Shown here: positions 5,803 to 7,616 of the stretch, piece by piece
Layout: each line of letters starts with the position of its first letter
How positions within the stretch are numbered: position 1 is the stretch's first letter
Assembly: GCA_964368275.1 (NCBI GenBank)
Contig: CAYJAQ010000061.1
Coordinates: forward strand, 1-7,616
Length of the DNA: 7,616 nt
Source: CAYJAQ01 sp964368275
GTDB taxonomy: Bacteria > Bacillota_I > Bacilli_A > ML615J-28 > CAG-313
Direction of reading: 5' to 3'
Translations under genes and position numbers: made by a program
The notes under the pieces: generated by a model
The model's input: the letters and a program-made list of their open reading frames with translations, nothing else
Told to the model about the DNA's origin: nothing
Databases searched by the model: none

Positions 5803-6981
5803 TTATCGATATACCTTCTCTTTAAATGTAACACAGTCGCGTCCACTATCTTTACTGATATAAAGTTGTTTATCAACTTCAGTTATGTAGTCACCAATGC
5901 TATTATCAGAATTAATATCAAGATGAGTGCAACCTAAGGATATAGTTAAATGATCATACTTGGAATTATCCTTACGTTCAATATTTAAGTTATTTATAAC
6001 CGCACGAATATTTAAAGCTGTTTTAAGTAATTTCTCATCATCATGATTAAGGGCCATTACTAGAAATTCTTCTCCACCAAAGCGGAACAAATATTGATCG
6101 TTTTCTAATGAATCAATTACGGCTTGTGACAATTCATTGAGAATTCGATCACCTTTTTCGTGTGAATAATAATCGTTGTAGATTTTAAAGAAATCAATAT
6201 CAAACATTATAACACTAAGTTTTAAATCACTTTGATATTTTTCGACTAAACAATTAATATAATAATCTAAAGCATTTCGGTTTAATGCCCCGGTTAGATT
6301 GTCAATATTAGAAGAAACCATAAGTTGACTATTTAATGCATTAATTTCAATTTCTCTTGTTGCCATCTTACAGTTACGATTACGGAAGAAAAAGTAAGCA
6401 ATGATAATAATCGCTCTAAATGATATTTGACGAAAGAAACCAAACATTTCATTGCCTGGCAGTATCATTGTTATAATCATACCAATAATCATAGCCACCA
6501 TTAGAATTAGTGAATCGCTCATCCGGTAAAGTGGTGATAAGACAAAGGTAATTAAATACACTGTTGAAAGAGTTATTCCAATATATTCGGAATCGGCACC
6601 TGCTTCAAATGCCCGAATATTCATTGTATAGGCGAAAATTGTTACCATAATAATTAGACATAAATAATAGAATAGCAAAGATATCCGGATAGCCAATATA
6701 TTTCTTTTTATCAGTTTTGATCTACAAGCCCATATTATGTATATTGATGAAATAATCGAAATAAGTAGAGCCACAAGATTTAACCACGCATGTGGAGTTG
6801 AATAAAAATCACGAACTAAATCTGATATCAAATAATAGACATTTAGCAAAAAATATACCATCCCGGCAATTCCCGCAATTCTTAGATTATCATGAACTAC
6901 CAAACTTTCGACAGTTGTATACTCATAATCGTCATCATTTTTATAAAATTCTTGATAGTATTGCTTAAATTGGTTTCTCAT
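5803..6981 (-). CDS. Membrane-bound diguanylate cyclase (GGDEF domain)
   Basis: Predicted to make cyclic di-GMP from two GTP at the membrane. After an acidic, Tyr-rich cytoplasmic head (1-32), six hydrophobic helices span roughly 33-53, 66-86, 94-117, 134-151, 156-175 and 186-199, with no large sensory loop. A short helical linker (about 205-225, MATREIEINALNSQL) leads to the GGDEF domain: DNLTGALNR (227-235), FDIDFFKIYND (260-270) with metal-binding D261, H274-E-K-G-D278, the active-site GGEEF (302-306) and the closing LYISKDSGRD (373-382). All catalytic signatures are intact, so activity is expected. The RxxD inhibitory site is absent: those positions are E293 and Q296. No EAL domain is attached. 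AGGAGG (6991-6986) precedes ATG 6981. It has its own promoter, about 130 nt upstream. The signal sensed by the helices is unknown. Confidence 0.92.
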   Translation of the reverse strand: MRNQFKQYYQEFYKNDDDYEYTTVESLVVHDNLRIAGIAGMVYFLLNVYYLISDLVRDFYSTPHAWLNLVALLISIISSIYIIWACRSKLIKRNILAIRISLLFYYLCLIIMVTIFAYTMNIRAFEAGADSEYIGITLSTVYLITFVLSPLYRMSDSLILMVAMIIGMIITMILPGNEMFGFFRQISFRAIIIIAYFFFRNRNCKMATREIEINALNSQLMVSSNIDNLTGALNRNALDYYINCLVEKYQSDLKLSVIMFDIDFFKIYNDYYSHEKGDRILNELSQAVIDSLENDQYLFRFGGEEFLVMALNHDDEKLLKTALNIRAVINNLNIERKDNSKYDHLTISLGCTHLDINSDNSIGDYITEVDKQLYISKDSGRDCVTFKEKVYR

Positions 6982-7118
6982 TTTACCTCCTCAAAATATG
7001 CTTCGAATTTATGAATGACCTATGTCAAAATAATTAAAACTAAAATTCCTATTCCTTATTATATATAGTAATAATTTTCTATTGTGTTACTTGATTTAAT
7101 ATCTTAATACCTGCTTTC

Positions 7119-7145
7119 ATTATATCACATAATAATTATTTTCAA
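7119..7145 (-). promoter_or_regulatory. Promoter of the diguanylate cyclase gene with a long leader
   Basis: TGATATAAT (7127-7119, minus strand) is a perfect extended -10; TTGAAA (7145-7140), five of six to consensus, lies 15 bp upstream. Transcription would start near 7112, giving a leader of about 130 nt. A second TATAAT at 7063-7058 without a clear -35 could be a closer start. The leader is AT-rich and I see no c-di-GMP riboswitch or other structured element in it. Confidence 0.55.
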
Positions 7146-7170
7146 TTAATTAATGTTAATTTAATCAATT
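7144..7170 (-). terminator. Weak hairpin after the nitroreductase gene
   Basis: AATTGATTAA pairs with TTAATTAATT around a seven-base loop (7144-7170), 10 bp almost entirely A-T with one G-T wobble, 3 nt after the nitroreductase stop. The sequence beyond it is GAAAATAATTATT, not a proper T-tract, so termination would be inefficient and some read-through into the cyclase gene is possible. It overlaps the cyclase -35. Confidence 0.25.
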
Positions 7171-7173
7171 TTA

Positions 7174-7616
7174 TTATTTAAAATTGTTATACATTACAAT
7201 ATCACTTTTCTGCTTCTTTTTATAGTGACCTATAGCGGGAGCGGCATCTGGCGCAGGATAACCCATAACTAATATAGCAACTGGTTCAAAATCATTTGGA
7301 ATATTAAACTCAGTTACAACCGCTTCGGGAATAAAATACATAACCCAAGTGGTCCCAACGCCCAAAGCCTCCGCAGTTAACATCATTTGAGTTGTAATAA
7401 TGCTGCAATCAATGTCGGCACTTGACTTACCATCATAGCTACGTTTCCACGCTTCGTTCTTGCTTGCTACCACAATTAAGGCATTAGGAGCATTATAATG
7501 ACATTCAGTGCACATTCTTAATCTTCTAATTCCATCTTCACTATCAACCACAATAATTCTAAATGGTTGATTGTTGTGGGCTGTTGGCGCAATAAGTGCC
7601 GAATTTACTATTTTAT
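7174..7616 (-). CDS. Nitroreductase-family flavoprotein, 5' end beyond the window
   Basis: The C-terminal 146 residues of an FMN-dependent nitroreductase-family protein are visible; the frame is open through the right edge, so the start is outside. The first visible residues, KIVNSALIAPTAHNNQPFRI, contain the family's APTAxNxQP FMN-binding block (usually near residue 25-35), so about 20-30 residues are missing. Later come DCSIITTQMMLTAEALGVGT with the GVGTTWV turn typical of the fold, and near the end VAILVMGYPA. Two cysteines lie in RMCTECHYNAPNA, where the loop often contains the substrate entrance. Such enzymes use NAD(P)H and FMN to reduce nitro compounds, quinones or enones; the physiological substrate cannot be told. 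The GTG at 7551 is an internal valine codon of RIIVVDSEDG, not a start. Confidence 0.88.
   Translation of the reverse strand, partial: KIVNSALIAPTAHNNQPFRIIVVDSEDGIRRLRMCTECHYNAPNALIVVASKNEAWKRSYDGKSSADIDCSIITTQMMLTAEALGVGTTWVMYFIPEAVVTEFNIPNDFEPVAILVMGYPAPDAAPAIGHYKKKQKSDIVMYNNFK

Noticed and set aside
6982..7118. c-di-GMP riboswitch in the cyclase leader
   Set aside because: None of the conserved, GC-containing GEMM core elements is present; the leader is almost wholly A/T.
7549..7551. GTG as start of a 125-residue nitroreductase-like protein
   Set aside because: The frame continues upstream to the window edge and encodes the family's FMN-binding APTAHNNQP block, so the gene is merely cut by the window.
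1..7616. Mollicute genetic code (TGA = Trp)
   Set aside because: The Trp codons examined in conserved positions are TGG and every gene reads through in the standard code; the lack of TGA stops among seven genes is too small a sample to matter.
1..7616. Mobile element, CRISPR array, tRNA, rRNA or defence island
   Set aside because: No transposase, integrase, regularly spaced repeats, cloverleaf or rRNA sequence is seen; the genes are ordinary chromosomal families.

Overview
This is an AT-rich window from what looks like a low-GC member of the Bacillota, possibly an Erysipelotrichia- or Mollicutes-adjacent lineage. The support is low GC, strong AGGAGG-type ribosome sites, Bacillota-type protein families, and compact spacing with intrinsic terminators. 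Tryptophan codons I checked are TGG, so the standard bacterial code applies. All seven visible genes stop with TAA or TAG, never TGA. The lineage is inference; no rRNA or marker gene is present.

Layout: one rightward gene at the left, a cytosolic glycerophosphodiester phosphodiesterase (122-865), faces a block of leftward genes. Read in the direction of transcription (right to left) these are: the 3' part of a nitroreductase-family gene cut by the right edge (7174-7616); a membrane-bound GGDEF diguanylate cyclase (5803-6981); an unrecognised four-helix membrane protein (5072-5560); a CofE-like (F420-0:glutamate ligase family) protein whose true start is 4969; and a two-gene operon of a SpoIID/LytB-domain predicted lipoprotein (1947-3677) and a flavodoxin-like/kinase-like fusion protein (876-1937).

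Transcription signals are unusually legible. Several leftward units, and a possible unit leaving the left edge, carry an extended -10 element close to TGATATAAT. Strong hairpin terminators lie after the phosphodiesterase/kinase pair, after the CofE-like gene and after the four-helix protein; in two of the three, stop codons are embedded in the terminator stem. The CofE-like promoter has a perfect 12-bp palindrome between -35 and -10, a good operator candidate.

Functionally the window is mostly housekeeping or signalling: lipid-headgroup turnover, cell-wall glycan cleavage, c-di-GMP synthesis and flavin redox chemistry. I see no mobile element, CRISPR array, tRNA, rRNA or defence system. The items most worth following are the flavodoxin-kinase fusion coupled to a SpoIID-like protein, the CofE-like gene with its palindrome, and a gene-sized gap (5561-5802) with coding-like base composition but no intact gene.
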